Shown here: positions 16,811-25,136 of the stretch, piece by piece
Layout of the letters: each line of letters starts with the position of its first letter
Position numbering within the stretch: the first letter of the stretch is position 1
Source: Propionibacterium sp.
GTDB lineage: Bacteria; Actinomycetota; Actinomycetes; Propionibacteriales; Propionibacteriaceae
Assembly: GCA_022837595.1 (NCBI GenBank)
Contig: JALHFX010000010.1
Coordinates: 1 to 44,621 of the forward strand
DNA length: 44,621 nt
Reading direction: 5' to 3'
Notes under the pieces: model-generated
The model's input: only the letters and a program-made list of their open reading frames with translations
Databases searched by the model: none
What the model was told of the DNA's origin: nothing
Position numbers and translations under genes: made by a program

Positions 16811-17035
16811 TCATATGCCGTAGTGCTGCCGCACCAGGCGCCGTGCTTGAAGGTATGGATGACCGCGGGTGACTTCCAGCGGCGCCATCTTGATCAGGTT
16901 GCGAAGCGCAGCCGCCCGAAGAAGCGGCGAGTACCGCTCCTTGGCCCGGACGACCTTAACCGCAGCCTCAACGGTCTGCAGTTGCCTGTAGCAGTAGGTC
17001 ACAAGCAGGCAGAAGTGACGCATGCGTTTCTGCAT
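16811..17035 (-). CDS. hypothetical basic protein, 74 aa
   Basis: ATG at 17035, 5 bases after the stop of the 219-aa gene, with CCGGAGTGAGCACC upstream; translation is likely coupled. Arg/Lys-rich helical protein (MQKRMRHFCLLVTYCYRQLQ...). Unknown family. Confidence 0.6.
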   Translation of the reverse strand: MQKRMRHFCLLVTYCYRQLQTVEAAVKVVRAKERYSPLLRAAALRNLIKMAPLEVTRGHPYLQARRLVRQHYGI

Positions 17036-17040
17036 GGTGC

Positions 17041-17700
17041 TCACTCCGGCTGCTCGACCGTCTCGCCGGCCATGAACGCGACCCACTTGCAGGCCTTGGC
17101 GTAGCTGCGAAAGCGTGCGGCCACAGTTCCCTCGACAACCACCGAGGCCTTGAACTGATGATGCTCGCCCTCGACGATCTTCATCTCGGGGACGTGAAAG
17201 CCAGGGTGCTTGTAGAGGTTTTTGTGATCGCTCACCCGGATGATCCTGATGACCTTGTCGTCGAGCAACGGTGCACCAAAGCCGTCCGACTCGGACAACA
17301 ACAGCGGCGTCTTGAGTACGCCAGTGGATCGGGCGAGCGAACCGATCATGTCGAACTCATCCAGAGTCGACTTCCCGGTTTTCGGGTCGCCGTAGAAGAC
17401 GCGCACCTTCTCGCCGGTGTGAATCAGACGATCGATGACCTTCTTGACTGCGTCGGGGGTGCCCTTCTTGAACCAAGTCCCGAGACGGGGATCCTTGGCC
17501 GCCAGCTTGATCAGCTTGGCGTACTTCTTCAGCACCTCTTCGGTGCCGTAATCGGCCATGAATGGGGCCAACTCAGGATGCCCAAGACGTTCGGCCAACA
17601 GCGCCGTTTCGTCGAAGGCGTTCTGGAAACCCCAGGTGGAGCAACCTTCGACGAAGGTCTTCACGTACTGGGATTGCTCGGTGTTGATGGTGATGTTCAT
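17041..17700 (-). CDS. hypothetical protein, 219 aa
   Basis: Starts MNITINTEQSQYVKTFVEGC. The middle contains VRVFYGDPKTGKSTLDEFD, which resembles a small nucleotide loop only superficially (no full Walker A context), then strands with IRIIRVSDHKNLYKHPGF. A typical plasmid hypothetical whose family I cannot name. It has a full-length leader and a good promoter. Confidence 0.68.
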   Translation of the reverse strand: MNITINTEQSQYVKTFVEGCSTWGFQNAFDETALLAERLGHPELAPFMADYGTEEVLKKYAKLIKLAAKDPRLGTWFKKGTPDAVKKVIDRLIHTGEKVRVFYGDPKTGKSTLDEFDMIGSLARSTGVLKTPLLLSESDGFGAPLLDDKVIRIIRVSDHKNLYKHPGFHVPEMKIVEGEHHQFKASVVVEGTVAARFRSYAKACKWVAFMAGETVEQPE

Positions 17701-17847
17701 GATGACTCCAAAGATGAATTCGGAGACACCATCCCCGCCTCGGGGATGTGCCCCGAGTGGGTTGAGAGCGTCCTGTGCGGACGTTGAAGGCTGGGTTCGG
17801 CTCGTTGAAGCCCGGTGGCACCAGCTACCGCTTCGACCCGTGGGGTC
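17701..17847 (-). promoter_or_regulatory. full-length structured mRNA leader
   Basis: 5' hairpin GACC/GGTC, GGTAGCTGG, inner hairpin GGCT-tcaacg-AGCC, AACCCAGCC, GTCC/GGAC, CTCGGGG/CCCCGAG, and ATGGTGTCTCC pairing (9 of 11) with GGAGTCATCAT at the start codon. Confidence 0.8.
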
Positions 17848-17860
17848 GAGATGTACTGCA

Positions 17861-17889
17861 ATTCTGCATTGCGCTGTCGTCGGTGTCCA
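17861..17889 (-). promoter_or_regulatory. sigma70-like promoter
   Basis: TGGACA, 17-base spacer, CAGAAT, followed within about 14 bases by the leader. The -35 and its flank (CTGGACACCGAC) are identical to those of the promoter at 23072-23100. Confidence 0.6.
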
Positions 17890-17904
17890 GTGCGGGAGAA
17901 TGAC

Positions 17905-18453
17905 TCACGCGGGAGCTTGGGCGAAACCCAATTCGATGAGTCGCGCCCCCCACCCCCTCTCCAGGCAGTCTTGGAGGAATGACCCCTTGGTGATCTCCCG
18001 GGGGTGGCTGCTGATGACCGGCACCTGCCGCTCGTAATCCCAGAGTGCAGAGACCGTGAAGAACCGACCAGTCGAGCTTATGGCGTAGACGACCCACCCC
18101 GGAGGGATGCGGCGATGCTCAAGAAAACGGTACTCGTGACGCATGGGGGTTTGCTCGACGCCGACCACCTCACTTCCCGCGCCCGACCAACTCAACAAGC
18201 GCGAGGTGGCATGGTCGACGGTCTGCGCACTCCAGGCGCTGAACATCTCCCTGAGCACCCGATCAGTCCCCGCCGGCGGCGCCAGCTGGGCAAAACGCTG
18301 CTCCTCGACGTTCGACGTCCAGACACTGTAGGTGGCAACGCCGACGAACACGGTAGCCACGGCAGCCATCCCCAGCGCGAACTGGCGAAACGATGTCTTG
18401 CCGGCCGACTTGGGTTGGTCTGTATCCGGCCTGAGTTGGATTACTTTGCGCAT
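17905..18453 (-). CDS. membrane-anchored protein of a conjugation-channel (TraE/VirB8-like?) size, 182 aa
   Basis: Starts MRKVIQLRPD, with one membrane helix at about 24-44 (FALGMAAVATVFVGVATYSVW) and a C-terminal soluble domain, so likely a bitopic inner membrane protein with a periplasmic domain. Topology and length recall VirB8-type or pilus accessory proteins, but no signature is seen, so this is only a suggestion. No shared leader and a poor ribosome site; followed by the terminatorless start of the leader region of the 219-aa gene. Confidence 0.6.
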   Translation of the reverse strand: MRKVIQLRPDTDQPKSAGKTSFRQFALGMAAVATVFVGVATYSVWTSNVEEQRFAQLAPPAGTDRVLREMFSAWSAQTVDHATSRLLSWSGAGSEVVGVEQTPMRHEYRFLEHRRIPPGWVVYAISSTGRFFTVSALWDYERQVPVISSHPREITKGSFLQDCLERGWGARLIELGFAQAPA

Positions 18454-18503
18454 GCACCGAAAATAGCACAGGGGCGCGGACGGGCAACGCCGCCCGAGTA
18501 GAA

Positions 18504-18545
18504 GCAAAAAAGCCCGACCTTCCCCTTTTGGGGGAAAGCCGGGCC
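18504..18545 (-). terminator. rho-independent terminator
   Basis: In minus sense GCCCGGCTTTCCCCC, AAAA loop, GGGGAAGGTCGGGC then TTTTTT, after the DndC-like gene. Confidence 0.88.
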
Positions 18546-18562
18546 TGTTTGTGGATTTCCGG

Positions 18563-20404
18563 TCACGCGGCCAGCGCGAACAGATCTCCTTGCGCTTCCT
18601 GCGCGCTCCTTGACTGCTTGGCGTCTTCCAACGCGGACAGCCTCGACTCGCTCAGAAATGCCTTCTGCACCGTTTCATCGACCTCATCCCAACTGCTCGA
18701 GGCCTCAATAAGCCTTTCGACATCCACAGTGGAGCCGTTGACGCCGATCAGCCGTTTGAACGCGGTTCGCTTCAACGCATCATCGTGTCGAAGCACCTGC
18801 ATGCTCGGGATCTTGACCAGGCCGTACTGCAGATACCAGCGTGCGGTCCAGCCACGCCCCTGGTTCTCCCGGTAGGACCGGTAGTCCTCGATCAGCCGCT
18901 CCGCCTCGTACTCGAAGAAGAACAGCAGGCTCTCGGGATCGATCGTGAATCCCTCCTCGATCTCCTTGCCCGTCTGTTCATCCACGCTACGTTGCGTCAC
19001 GTCCCACAGGCGCAGCGGATTCGACTTCCCGTAGGTCCTCTCTTCCATGCACCCTTCGAGCATTGCGACCATGAAGGGGTCACGAATGCCCGCCCAGGTG
19101 TCGCCGCAGGCCTGCGCCCAGTCTTCCCCAACATGGAGAAAGCGAGGCTCAGGAAACTGCTCGCAGCCGATCACCGGGTTCTCAGGAATCGCGTAGCGCA
19201 CCACGCCGTTCCAGATCTCCAGGTAGTCGGAGATGGCCGTGAAGCCATCCCAGTGCCCGTTGAGCGACCACAGGTAGTCGATGGCCACGGCGTGATCTGC
19301 CGGGATCAGCCTGAACCGAGGTTCGATCCCCAGTTCGTACGCCTGCTCGTACTCAAGCACATCGAGCGTGACCGCGTAGCGGAACAGCTCACGCATCATC
19401 GCCGGCGAGTACACGTCCGGCCGGATGGCGATGAAACCCTCCTTGATGGTGCGACCCACCCACAGCCTGCGACTCACGTCGTTCTGTGTTGCGGCGATAA
19501 AGTTGCGCAGCTTCCCCAGGCCCGCCATGAAGGCGTACTCGGGGTCTTCGAGCAGATAGTCCATGCTCGAATCGCTCTTGACCATCTGGCATTGATGGCA
19601 GCCGAACCGGGCTCCGCAACCGCCCTTGCCGGCTCCACCCGCCGCGATGCCATCGTTGATGACGGCGCAACTGGTTGGACCTGCGTCGGCATAGGCCTTG
19701 ATCACATCGACCGCGTCCGTGTAGGACGGGTAGATGCCTGCCCTGACCAGCCCGAGCAGCTCCCAGACGTCATCAGTGCTCCACTCGGCCAGGGGAGAAA
19801 AGCACAGTTCCCCTTGCTTGTTGCGAAACGGCTCGTAGGCTGACTCGCCCCGCTGACGCATTTTCGAGCCACGGGCGGCACTCTCCGAGAAGCGAGACCC
19901 TGTGAGGGTGATGCACTCGCTGCCATTTCCCCATACCGGCAGCAGCCGCTTACGAAGGGCCTGCATGGGTTTTATCTTATAGTCCTGAGAGCAATCCCCA
20001 TTTGTCATAGGAAAACTGGGTATTGCTCTGCCGCCGATAATACGCGGCCCCCAGCTATCGAGCAACGTCGGAGAGGCAATCTCCACACGCATCTCGATGC
20101 CCAACTTCCTTGCGTATGCCCGGATCTTGTCCATCTCGGATCGGGCAAGCTTGTGGATGATCGGGTTCTCGATTCGGGTATCCGAGTGCAGCACCATGAG
20201 CCGGGGTTCGATCCCCTCCTCCAGTGCTTTCTCGGCCGCCATGAAAAATACAACCATCATGGCGCTCGAGTCCTTGCCAGATGAGAAGGCGGCGCACAGT
20301 GGCGATCCCTGTCTCATCAGCCGCAGCAGCGCATCAACGGCTTCATCGATGCGCTGCTCGAGCGGAACGACCTTACGGATTTCCGCGGGTACAAAGAGGT
20401 CCAT
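18563..20404 (-). CDS. DndC-like PP-loop ATPase / PAPS reductase family protein
   Basis: 613 aa. PP-loop AAFSSGKDSSAMM (38-50), VLHSDTRIENP, TGSRFSESAARGSKM and a Cys cluster GCGARFGCHQCQMVKSD (about 258-275), followed by MDYLLEDPEYAFMAGLGKLRNFI. The cluster and the sequence after it resemble DndC, the iron-sulfur ATPase of DNA phosphorothioation. No DndA, B, D or E is in the window, so this could be a stand-alone relative with another nucleic-acid substrate. The C-terminal 200 residues are extra. ATG 20404 is fixed by a perfect leader hairpin; the gene has its own terminator. Confidence 0.82.
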   Translation of the reverse strand: MDLFVPAEIRKVVPLEQRIDEAVDALLRLMRQGSPLCAAFSSGKDSSAMMVVFFMAAEKALEEGIEPRLMVLHSDTRIENPIIHKLARSEMDKIRAYARKLGIEMRVEIASPTLLDSWGPRIIGGRAIPSFPMTNGDCSQDYKIKPMQALRKRLLPVWGNGSECITLTGSRFSESAARGSKMRQRGESAYEPFRNKQGELCFSPLAEWSTDDVWELLGLVRAGIYPSYTDAVDVIKAYADAGPTSCAVINDGIAAGGAGKGGCGARFGCHQCQMVKSDSSMDYLLEDPEYAFMAGLGKLRNFIAATQNDVSRRLWVGRTIKEGFIAIRPDVYSPAMMRELFRYAVTLDVLEYEQAYELGIEPRFRLIPADHAVAIDYLWSLNGHWDGFTAISDYLEIWNGVVRYAIPENPVIGCEQFPEPRFLHVGEDWAQACGDTWAGIRDPFMVAMLEGCMEERTYGKSNPLRLWDVTQRSVDEQTGKEIEEGFTIDPESLLFFFEYEAERLIEDYRSYRENQGRGWTARWYLQYGLVKIPSMQVLRHDDALKRTAFKRLIGVNGSTVDVERLIEASSSWDEVDETVQKAFLSESRLSALEDAKQSRSAQEAQGDLFALAA

Positions 20405-20465
20405 CGTGGTTCTCCGGTGAATAGGGGAACCACGCCCCGAGGGGAAGTGATCCCCCAGGGGTTTG
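20405..20465 (-). promoter_or_regulatory. short-form structured leader
   Basis: CCCCTGGGGG and CCCCTCGGGG repeats, then GTGGTTCCCC pairing with GGAGAACCAC directly before the ATG. Confidence 0.7.
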
Positions 20466-20477
20466 GATGCTGATTGT

Positions 20478-20723
20478 TCAGGCGGGCCGGGCGCGGCTCG
20501 GGATGAGCGAGTAGGCGTCATCCCATGACCACTCGGGATCCTCGGGCGTTTCCATCCAGAGTTTCTGGTAGGGCACGTCGAGGGCCTTGGCCACGTAGTG
20601 TCCGACCACGGCCGGATCCTTGCCCTCTTCGTCGGCTTCCAGCGTGAGCACCGCGTCCTTGTTGACGTAGAGCGCGGTGTCGCCGTTGGTGAGCGTGAGG
20701 ACGATGATTTCGGGTTGCTTCAT
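20478..20723 (-). CDS. hypothetical protein, 81 aa
   Basis: Starts MKQPEIIVLTLTNGDTALYV. Strand-rich acidic N-terminal half, then a helix and a Trp-rich end (LWMETPEDPEWSWDDAYSL). Unknown family. Short-form leader precedes it. Confidence 0.62.
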   Translation of the reverse strand: MKQPEIIVLTLTNGDTALYVNKDAVLTLEADEEGKDPAVVGHYVAKALDVPYQKLWMETPEDPEWSWDDAYSLIPSRARPA

Positions 20724-20790
20724 GATTGCTCCTTCGCGTTTGAAGGGCTCACCTCCCCGAAGGGCGCGATGAGCCCTTCGATGGGGTTGA
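20724..20790 (-). promoter_or_regulatory. short-form structured leader
   Basis: GAGCCCTTC-aaacgc-GAAGGAGC hairpin covers the ribosome site; a GAAGGGC/GCCCTTC hairpin lies upstream. Confidence 0.66.
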
Positions 20791-20795
20791 TGTGC

Positions 20796-21104
20796 TTACC
20801 TGGACTGGAGGGTGTTCTTTCCGGACCAGGTGAAGCCTTGAATGCGAGCGCGCTCGCGAACACGAATCTTGAACGACTCGGATGCGTGCTCTCGGTGCAT
20901 CTGGCAGTGCTCCTTCTCGACGGCAAGCAGGAACTTGATGTCCGAGCGTGCCGTCTCGAGGTCTTCCGCAAGTTTCTTGCGGCTGGTGAGGCGCTGCCCG
21001 ATGAAGGCGGCGCAGATTGCCGCGATCACGGTTGCAACCACGGAGCCGAGCGCCGTGATGATGGCCGCCTGGACTTCGGGATCGTGGGTGGCGATTTCTA
21101 ACAC
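20796..21104 (-). CDS. membrane protein with coiled-coil tail, 102 aa
   Basis: GTG start at 21104 with GAGAGGAGATTCAG; the open frame extends further upstream but overlaps the preceding gene and has no other start nearby. Residues about 11-32 form a membrane helix (AAIITALGSVVATVIAAICAAFI) followed by a long charged helix (SRKKLAEDLETARSDIKFLLAVEKEHC). This shape recalls phage lysis accessory or holin-like proteins; no family confirmed. No leader: it follows the 183-aa gene by 17 bases and is probably coupled to it. Confidence 0.62.
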   Translation of the reverse strand: MLEIATHDPEVQAAIITALGSVVATVIAAICAAFIGQRLTSRKKLAEDLETARSDIKFLLAVEKEHCQMHREHASESFKIRVRERARIQGFTWSGKNTLQSR

Positions 21105-21121
21105 CTGAATCTCCTCTCGTT

Positions 21122-21673
21122 TCAATACGTCAGCGGCGGGGCCTGATCGACCCAGCCGGTACCGACGACATATCTCGCCGTGCGGTACTCGTTCGGATAG
21201 CACGACTCGGTGATGCCTTCGTCGATGCGCTCCTTGTTCAGCGCGGCCAGCACGTCAGCCGTCACAGGCTGGCCGATGTAATCGGCGATACCCGAGGCGG
21301 CAACGATGTCGCGCTCGTACTCCTCCTGGCTGAGATTCCAGCCGTAGCCCCCGTTCCAGTCTCGGACATAGAACTCGGGCTTGAGGTAACGCACACGAAT
21401 GCGCTTGTCCTTCATCGGCCCGCTTTGCACCTCATAGGAGGCACAACCGCGGTACGTGCAGACGAACTGCAGCTTCGCCGGTTTCACAGCGTCCTTGGAC
21501 GGGAGCTTGTCGAGCCAGCTCTCGAAGCGCGACCAGAGTTGCGGCCGACGCTCGATGTTGCGGGCCAGCTCCTCGCGGGTCAGGCCTTCCTTGACGAACT
21601 CCAGGAACTGGAGATTCGTCTCGGCGATCTGGCGCGAGGCCGTATAGAACATCTGCTCTTGAGTGAGTTGCAT
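21122..21673 (-). CDS. hypothetical protein, 183 aa
   Basis: Starts MQLTQEQMFYTASRQIAETN. Helical N-terminal half with TREELARNIERRPQLWSRFE, then a strand-rich C-terminal half (YRGCASYEVQSGPMKDKRIRVRYLKP). No family recognised. Full-length leader upstream; the shorter frame is chosen because the leader hairpin ends at this ATG. Confidence 0.66.
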   Translation of the reverse strand: MQLTQEQMFYTASRQIAETNLQFLEFVKEGLTREELARNIERRPQLWSRFESWLDKLPSKDAVKPAKLQFVCTYRGCASYEVQSGPMKDKRIRVRYLKPEFYVRDWNGGYGWNLSQEEYERDIVAASGIADYIGQPVTADVLAALNKERIDEGITESCYPNEYRTARYVVGTGWVDQAPPLTY

Positions 21674-21820
21674 GGTGGTCTCCAAGTCAACCGGGGCCGC
21701 CATGCCCGTAACGGGGCGGTGGAGGCCCCGTGCGGGTTGTGATTGTCCTACGCGGACATGAGGCTGGCTTTGGCTCATCTGAGCCCGGTGGTACCAGCTA
21801 CCGTTGCGGTCGAAGCGACC
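21674..21820 (-). promoter_or_regulatory. full-length structured mRNA leader
   Basis: 5' hairpin GGTC/GACC, GGTAGCTGG, inner hairpin GGCTC-agat-GAGCC, AAAGCCAGCC, GTCC/GGAC, CCCCG hairpins, and a ribosome-site hairpin. The inner stem differs from other copies with both strands changed. Confidence 0.78.
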
Positions 21821-21879
21821 AACAAATCGACTCGGGATTGTGTCTGGATTGCACAATCCACAGCCGACTCAGCTTAGGA

Positions 21880-21916
21880 AGCCAACCCACCCCGTCCTTG
21901 TCGGACAGAGTGGGCT
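21880..21916 (-). terminator. probable rho-independent terminator
   Basis: In minus sense CCCACTCTGTCC, ACAA-type loop, GGACGGGGTGGG then TTGGCTT, 18 bases after the stop at 21934. Confidence 0.6.
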
Positions 21917-21933
21917 GCTGCCATTGGTTCGGC

Positions 21934-22914
21934 TTACGCGGCGACGGCGATCGTGTCGATCGTCGTCACCTCGATGGGCGTCACCTTGAAGTAGGACTTC
22001 ACGATGCCGTAGACCTTGTTGATGCTCCAGTTCCAGCGCGCTTCACCGGCAAAGCCCGTCGCGTTGGGGGGGATCACCAGGTAACCATCGTAGGCGTCCA
22101 TGTACCCTGCGCCGTTGAGCACACCATCGTGCAGACCAATGTGCACCTTGCCGCCGTCGGTACTCCAGAACATCGGCTTGGTGCAGTCGTGCTCGAAAAG
22201 CGCTCGCACGTTGATCTGTGCGTGCGCCATCGGGACGGCCCACTGGTAGCCGTTCTCGATGATCGCCACCACCTGCTCGGGCGTGAGCACTGCCGGCCGA
22301 AGCGGATCAGCCTCGACCTTCCAGCGCAGATCCGCCGTCTCCTGCACGAAGATGAGGCCGTTGGCCCCTTGCTCCTTGCAGTAACCGCGCAGTGCCTCGC
22401 TCGAGCAGTTTCCGAGCTTGAGGAGTTCGACCAGCCATCGGCCGGGCTGCACGTCCTCGAGATAGTTCGACTTGGAGCGGCTGCTGCGCTGACCGAACTC
22501 GTCCATCAGCTCGTCCAGATTGACGCCGTTCCAACCCGGCACCCAGCACAGCTCGCCATGCAGGCTGCTGGGGATGAGATCGAAGGCGCGTTCGCGGTTG
22601 GCCTGGATGTAGGCCTGGTGCATCTGCTCTTGCACCTCGTACGAGACGCAATCGAAGCTCATCCCTTCCTGGCGTGCCGCCTCCAGGAACTCGGCTTCCC
22701 ATCCGCCGCTGAGTTCGATCACGAGATCGATCAGGGCGTCACGGAATCGGGTGTTGTCCCACTTACTCTCGACTTGCACGCGCTTTAGCGCGATCCAACC
22801 AGCGATGAGCTTGTCAGCCCATGCATCCGAGTAGTGATAATCGTCGGGGTAGATGCAGTACGAAGGCAGAGACTTGGCCGTCTCGAGGTACTTGCGATGT
22901 TTCTTGCTGTTCAT
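21934..22914 (-). CDS. hypothetical protein, 326 aa
   Basis: Starts MNSKKHRKYLETAKSLPSYC. Soluble protein with a helical N-terminal half and a strand-rich C-terminal part (KVHIGLHDGVLNGAGYMDAY...YLVIPP). No catalytic motif or family recognised. Start fixed by a nearly perfect ribosome-site hairpin; own promoter and terminator, hence monocistronic. Confidence 0.68.
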   Translation of the reverse strand: MNSKKHRKYLETAKSLPSYCIYPDDYHYSDAWADKLIAGWIALKRVQVESKWDNTRFRDALIDLVIELSGGWEAEFLEAARQEGMSFDCVSYEVQEQMHQAYIQANRERAFDLIPSSLHGELCWVPGWNGVNLDELMDEFGQRSSRSKSNYLEDVQPGRWLVELLKLGNCSSEALRGYCKEQGANGLIFVQETADLRWKVEADPLRPAVLTPEQVVAIIENGYQWAVPMAHAQINVRALFEHDCTKPMFWSTDGGKVHIGLHDGVLNGAGYMDAYDGYLVIPPNATGFAGEARWNWSINKVYGIVKSYFKVTPIEVTTIDTIAVAA

Positions 22915-23059
22915 GGGTGTCTCCAGGAAAAAGTGGAGACACCAGCCCTGCGAGGGGATGGAATCCCCACGGGGTTGTGGTTGTCCTGAGCGGACATTGA
23001 AGGCTGGGTTCGGCTCGGGAGAGCCCGGTTTGATCCAGCTACCGGTGCGGCCAAAAGGC
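22915..23059 (-). promoter_or_regulatory. full-length structured mRNA leader
   Basis: 5' hairpin GCC/GGC, GGTAGCTGG, inner hairpin GGCTC-tccc-GAGCC, AACCCAGCC, GTCC/GGAC, CCCC/GGGG, and GGTGTCTCC pairing with GGAGACACC-like sequence ahead of the ATG at 22914. Confidence 0.8.
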
Positions 23060-23071
23060 TGATGTCTTCGA

Positions 23072-23100
23072 ATTGTGCCGCCAGGCGCGGTCGGTGTCCA
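23072..23100 (-). promoter_or_regulatory. sigma70-like promoter
   Basis: TGGACA, 17-base spacer, CACAAT, just upstream of the leader; shares CTGGACACCGAC with the promoter at 17861-17889. Confidence 0.6.
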
Positions 23101-23116
23101 GCGAACGCGCACCGGG

Positions 23117-24157
23117 CTAGTGTGCAGGGTTCCCGTTGAGCTTGTAGCGCGCCCGCTCGTTACGGCAGGCGGCAAGGTATACCTGCGACGATCGGTGTTG
23201 GCGCACTGCCGCAGCGATATGGGCCATGGACCACGAAGAGTTCTCCGCTGCGATCTCGTGCTCAATGCCGTCAGCCAGAGGCAGCTGGAGTCGGAAGACC
23301 CGATACTTGCGTTTCAGCTCTACGGCGATGTGATGCACGATCTTGCGTTCGATCTCCTTGGCGCGCGCCTCTTCTTCGCGGAAGATCCCCCTCATCTTCG
23401 CCTTCACCTTCGAATGCGAGTGCGCATCGGCCGGCATGCTGCCGAAAACACCCGTGCCGAAGTGGTGCTTTCGCGCGTACGTGAAGGCCAAATACGCCGT
23501 CGGGAAGCTGGGCAACTGAATCTCGATGAGATCTCGTACGCCCGTCGTTGATCTCACGATCGTGCTGAACTCGAAGCTGCTTTCATCGCGCTTGCGGACG
23601 AGCCATGGTGCGCGCGGGTTCAGGTGGTCGTGGGGTGCGAAAACCCGAAGGCCTCGGCCCCAGGCCTGCCCACTGACTTGCATGATGGTCACGCCCCGCT
23701 CTTCGAGCTTGTGCAGGGTCACACCAACGAGCGGCTCCCAGCCCTCTTTCTGCCATCCGAAGCCACCGTGCCCGGCAGAGCCAGACGTGTTCGTCCGCGC
23801 AGCGGTGGCGGCCCTACCTCCGTGGGCGCTGAAGGCCGGCGCCCGCGATGCGGACGATGATCCGTGATCTGTGCACGGATGTTTTGGCCAGGGCGGGCCG
23901 AGTTCGTCGAAGAAGACGCGGCCGCCGTACTCGGACTGGTAGTAAAAGACCGCCGCACCGCATACCGGGCAATGGGCATTGGGGTTGGTGTAGCTGGATC
24001 TGCCAGAAATTGGCGCGTACCAGAAGGAGCGGTACTCGCCAAAGCCGTAGCTCTGCGCTAGCCCGTTTCCGCGAAAGCCTCCGGGGGGGTGGCCGCTATA
24101 GCCCGCCCCACCCCAACCGCACCTGCAGCCAGGCGGGTGGTTCCATGCGTTGCACAT
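23117..24157 (-). CDS. conserved hypothetical protein, 346 aa (CNAWNHPPGC N-terminus)
   Basis: Opens MCNAWNHPPGCRCGWGGAG, a Cys/Trp/Gly motif I have seen at the N-terminus of uncharacterised proteobacterial proteins and which may bind a metal. A second pair NAHCPVCGAAVFYYQSEYGG is a zinc ribbon-like knuckle. The middle is Gly/Ser-rich linker; the C-terminus is basic and helical. Ribosome site GAGGGTCGG. No shared leader. Function unknown. Confidence 0.66.
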   Translation of the reverse strand: MCNAWNHPPGCRCGWGGAGYSGHPPGGFRGNGLAQSYGFGEYRSFWYAPISGRSSYTNPNAHCPVCGAAVFYYQSEYGGRVFFDELGPPWPKHPCTDHGSSSASRAPAFSAHGGRAATAARTNTSGSAGHGGFGWQKEGWEPLVGVTLHKLEERGVTIMQVSGQAWGRGLRVFAPHDHLNPRAPWLVRKRDESSFEFSTIVRSTTGVRDLIEIQLPSFPTAYLAFTYARKHHFGTGVFGSMPADAHSHSKVKAKMRGIFREEEARAKEIERKIVHHIAVELKRKYRVFRLQLPLADGIEHEIAAENSSWSMAHIAAAVRQHRSSQVYLAACRNERARYKLNGNPAH

Positions 24158-24225
24158 CCGACCCTCGAATCATGAGTCCAGCATGCAGATGAACTTACCC
24201 GATGGCTATGCGGACGGCAAGACGC

Positions 24226-24438
24226 CTAGCGCGGCTTGAAGATGGTGCACCCTTCGGGTCTGCATGGAACGTTGCCCTTCTCCGAGCACACCACCTCCAT
24301 GCTTACCGGGTTCATGCGGCTGTACCGGCACGAACGGGAAGTCCTACCTTCTGCTTGTGCCTGTCCGCCACCCATTGATGGCGCCCCCTTCTTCGTCACG
24401 AACACCACACGCCGGCTCACCGTCGTTCTCTGCCGCAT
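24226..24438 (-). CDS. small Cys-containing protein, 70 aa
   Basis: ATG at 24438 overlaps the stop of the DUF882 gene (TAATG) and is served by AGGAAAGG, so it is translationally coupled. Starts MRQRTTVSRRVVFVTKKGAP; Cys at CRYSR, VCSEKGNVPC and EGC could bind metal. An upstream in-frame ATG at 24465 has no ribosome site. Unknown family. Confidence 0.58.
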   Translation of the reverse strand: MRQRTTVSRRVVFVTKKGAPSMGGGQAQAEGRTSRSCRYSRMNPVSMEVVCSEKGNVPCRPEGCTIFKPR

Positions 24439-25010
24439 TAACCTTTCCTTTTTTTGCTTTGCCATGCCCTGACCGGGCCAGTGTCGACGTGGATGAATCC
24501 GCGGTCCTGATACAAACCCACCCCGCCGATACCGATCATCTTGGCCATGTTCGAGAGCACCCCTGGCGCCATGCCAGGGATGTGAACGTCGGCTGCACGC
24601 CCCTGCAGGTGCATCGAGTTCTTTGCTGCGCCTTCGAGCTTGGCGTTGTGCTCGGGTGTTCGGTAACCGGACAGGATCTGGATCTCGTGCGGCAAGCCGT
24701 ATGCCTTGAGCCAGTGCTGCATGATGTAGAGGGTGTCGAGCAGCACCGGGTCGATCTGGTGCTGGCGATCGAACTTCACATCCCTCATGAGATGGCATGC
24801 CGCGAGGTACCCCTTCACATCCCAACCCAGTCCGTGGCGCCAGTAGCAGACCTCGATTTCTTCCTTGGACTGTGGGCGCTTCAGGTGGATGAACCGGTCC
24901 CGAAGCAGCAGGCCCTGACGCCAGTCGCCTGCCGCCGCATGCGACATCGCCGGCTGCAGCGCAAGGGCGCCGGCGCCAAGGAGTGCAGTCAGTGCTTGTC
25001 GTCGATCCAT
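24438..25010 (-). CDS. DUF882 / peptidase M15-like protein (YcbK family), exported
   Basis: 190 aa. N-terminal signal with an Arg pair (MDRRQALTALLGAGALALQP, cut after SHAA), Tat or Sec type. The body matches the YcbK fold: ILSGYRTPEHNAKLEGAAKNSMHLQGRAADVHIPG followed by GGVGLYQDRGFIHVDTGPVRAW, with the His/Asp/His set of M15 zinc D,D-peptidases. Family members act on or bind peptidoglycan in the periplasm. Preceded by operator-like repeat copy c. Confidence 0.85.
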   Translation of the reverse strand: MDRRQALTALLGAGALALQPAMSHAAAGDWRQGLLLRDRFIHLKRPQSKEEIEVCYWRHGLGWDVKGYLAACHLMRDVKFDRQHQIDPVLLDTLYIMQHWLKAYGLPHEIQILSGYRTPEHNAKLEGAAKNSMHLQGRAADVHIPGMAPGVLSNMAKMIGIGGVGLYQDRGFIHVDTGPVRAWQSKKRKG

Positions 25011-25050
25011 GGTGGGCGATTCTGCCCGCCCTTGGCCAACGACTCTTCCT

Positions 25051-25080
25051 CGTAAAACAGGGCTAAACCGGTGTTTTGCG
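25051..25080. promoter_or_regulatory. operator-like inverted repeat, copy c
   Basis: CGTAAAACA, 12 bases, TGTTTTGCG: the best-formed copy, with only one mismatch between the arms. It lies 41 bases upstream of the DUF882 start. Confidence 0.65.
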
Positions 25081-25136
25081 GAGGATGTAGGTGCGCGGCG
25101 CCACCGCCTGGCGCCGCGTTTTGCCCGGCACGAGGG

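Noticed and set aside
17150..17420. FYGDPKTGKSTLDEFD in the 219-aa protein as a Walker A ATP site
   Set aside because: The preceding strand and the required GxxxxGK[ST] spacing are only partly met and there is no Walker B partner.
18785..19843. 352-codon plus-strand open frame
   Set aside because: Shadow of the DndC-like gene, which has PP-loop and Cys cluster in the other strand.
24226..24825. Long minus open frame through the DUF882 gene
   Set aside because: Only its last 70 codons, after the TAATG junction, have a ribosome site; the rest is a shadow of DUF882 coding sequence.
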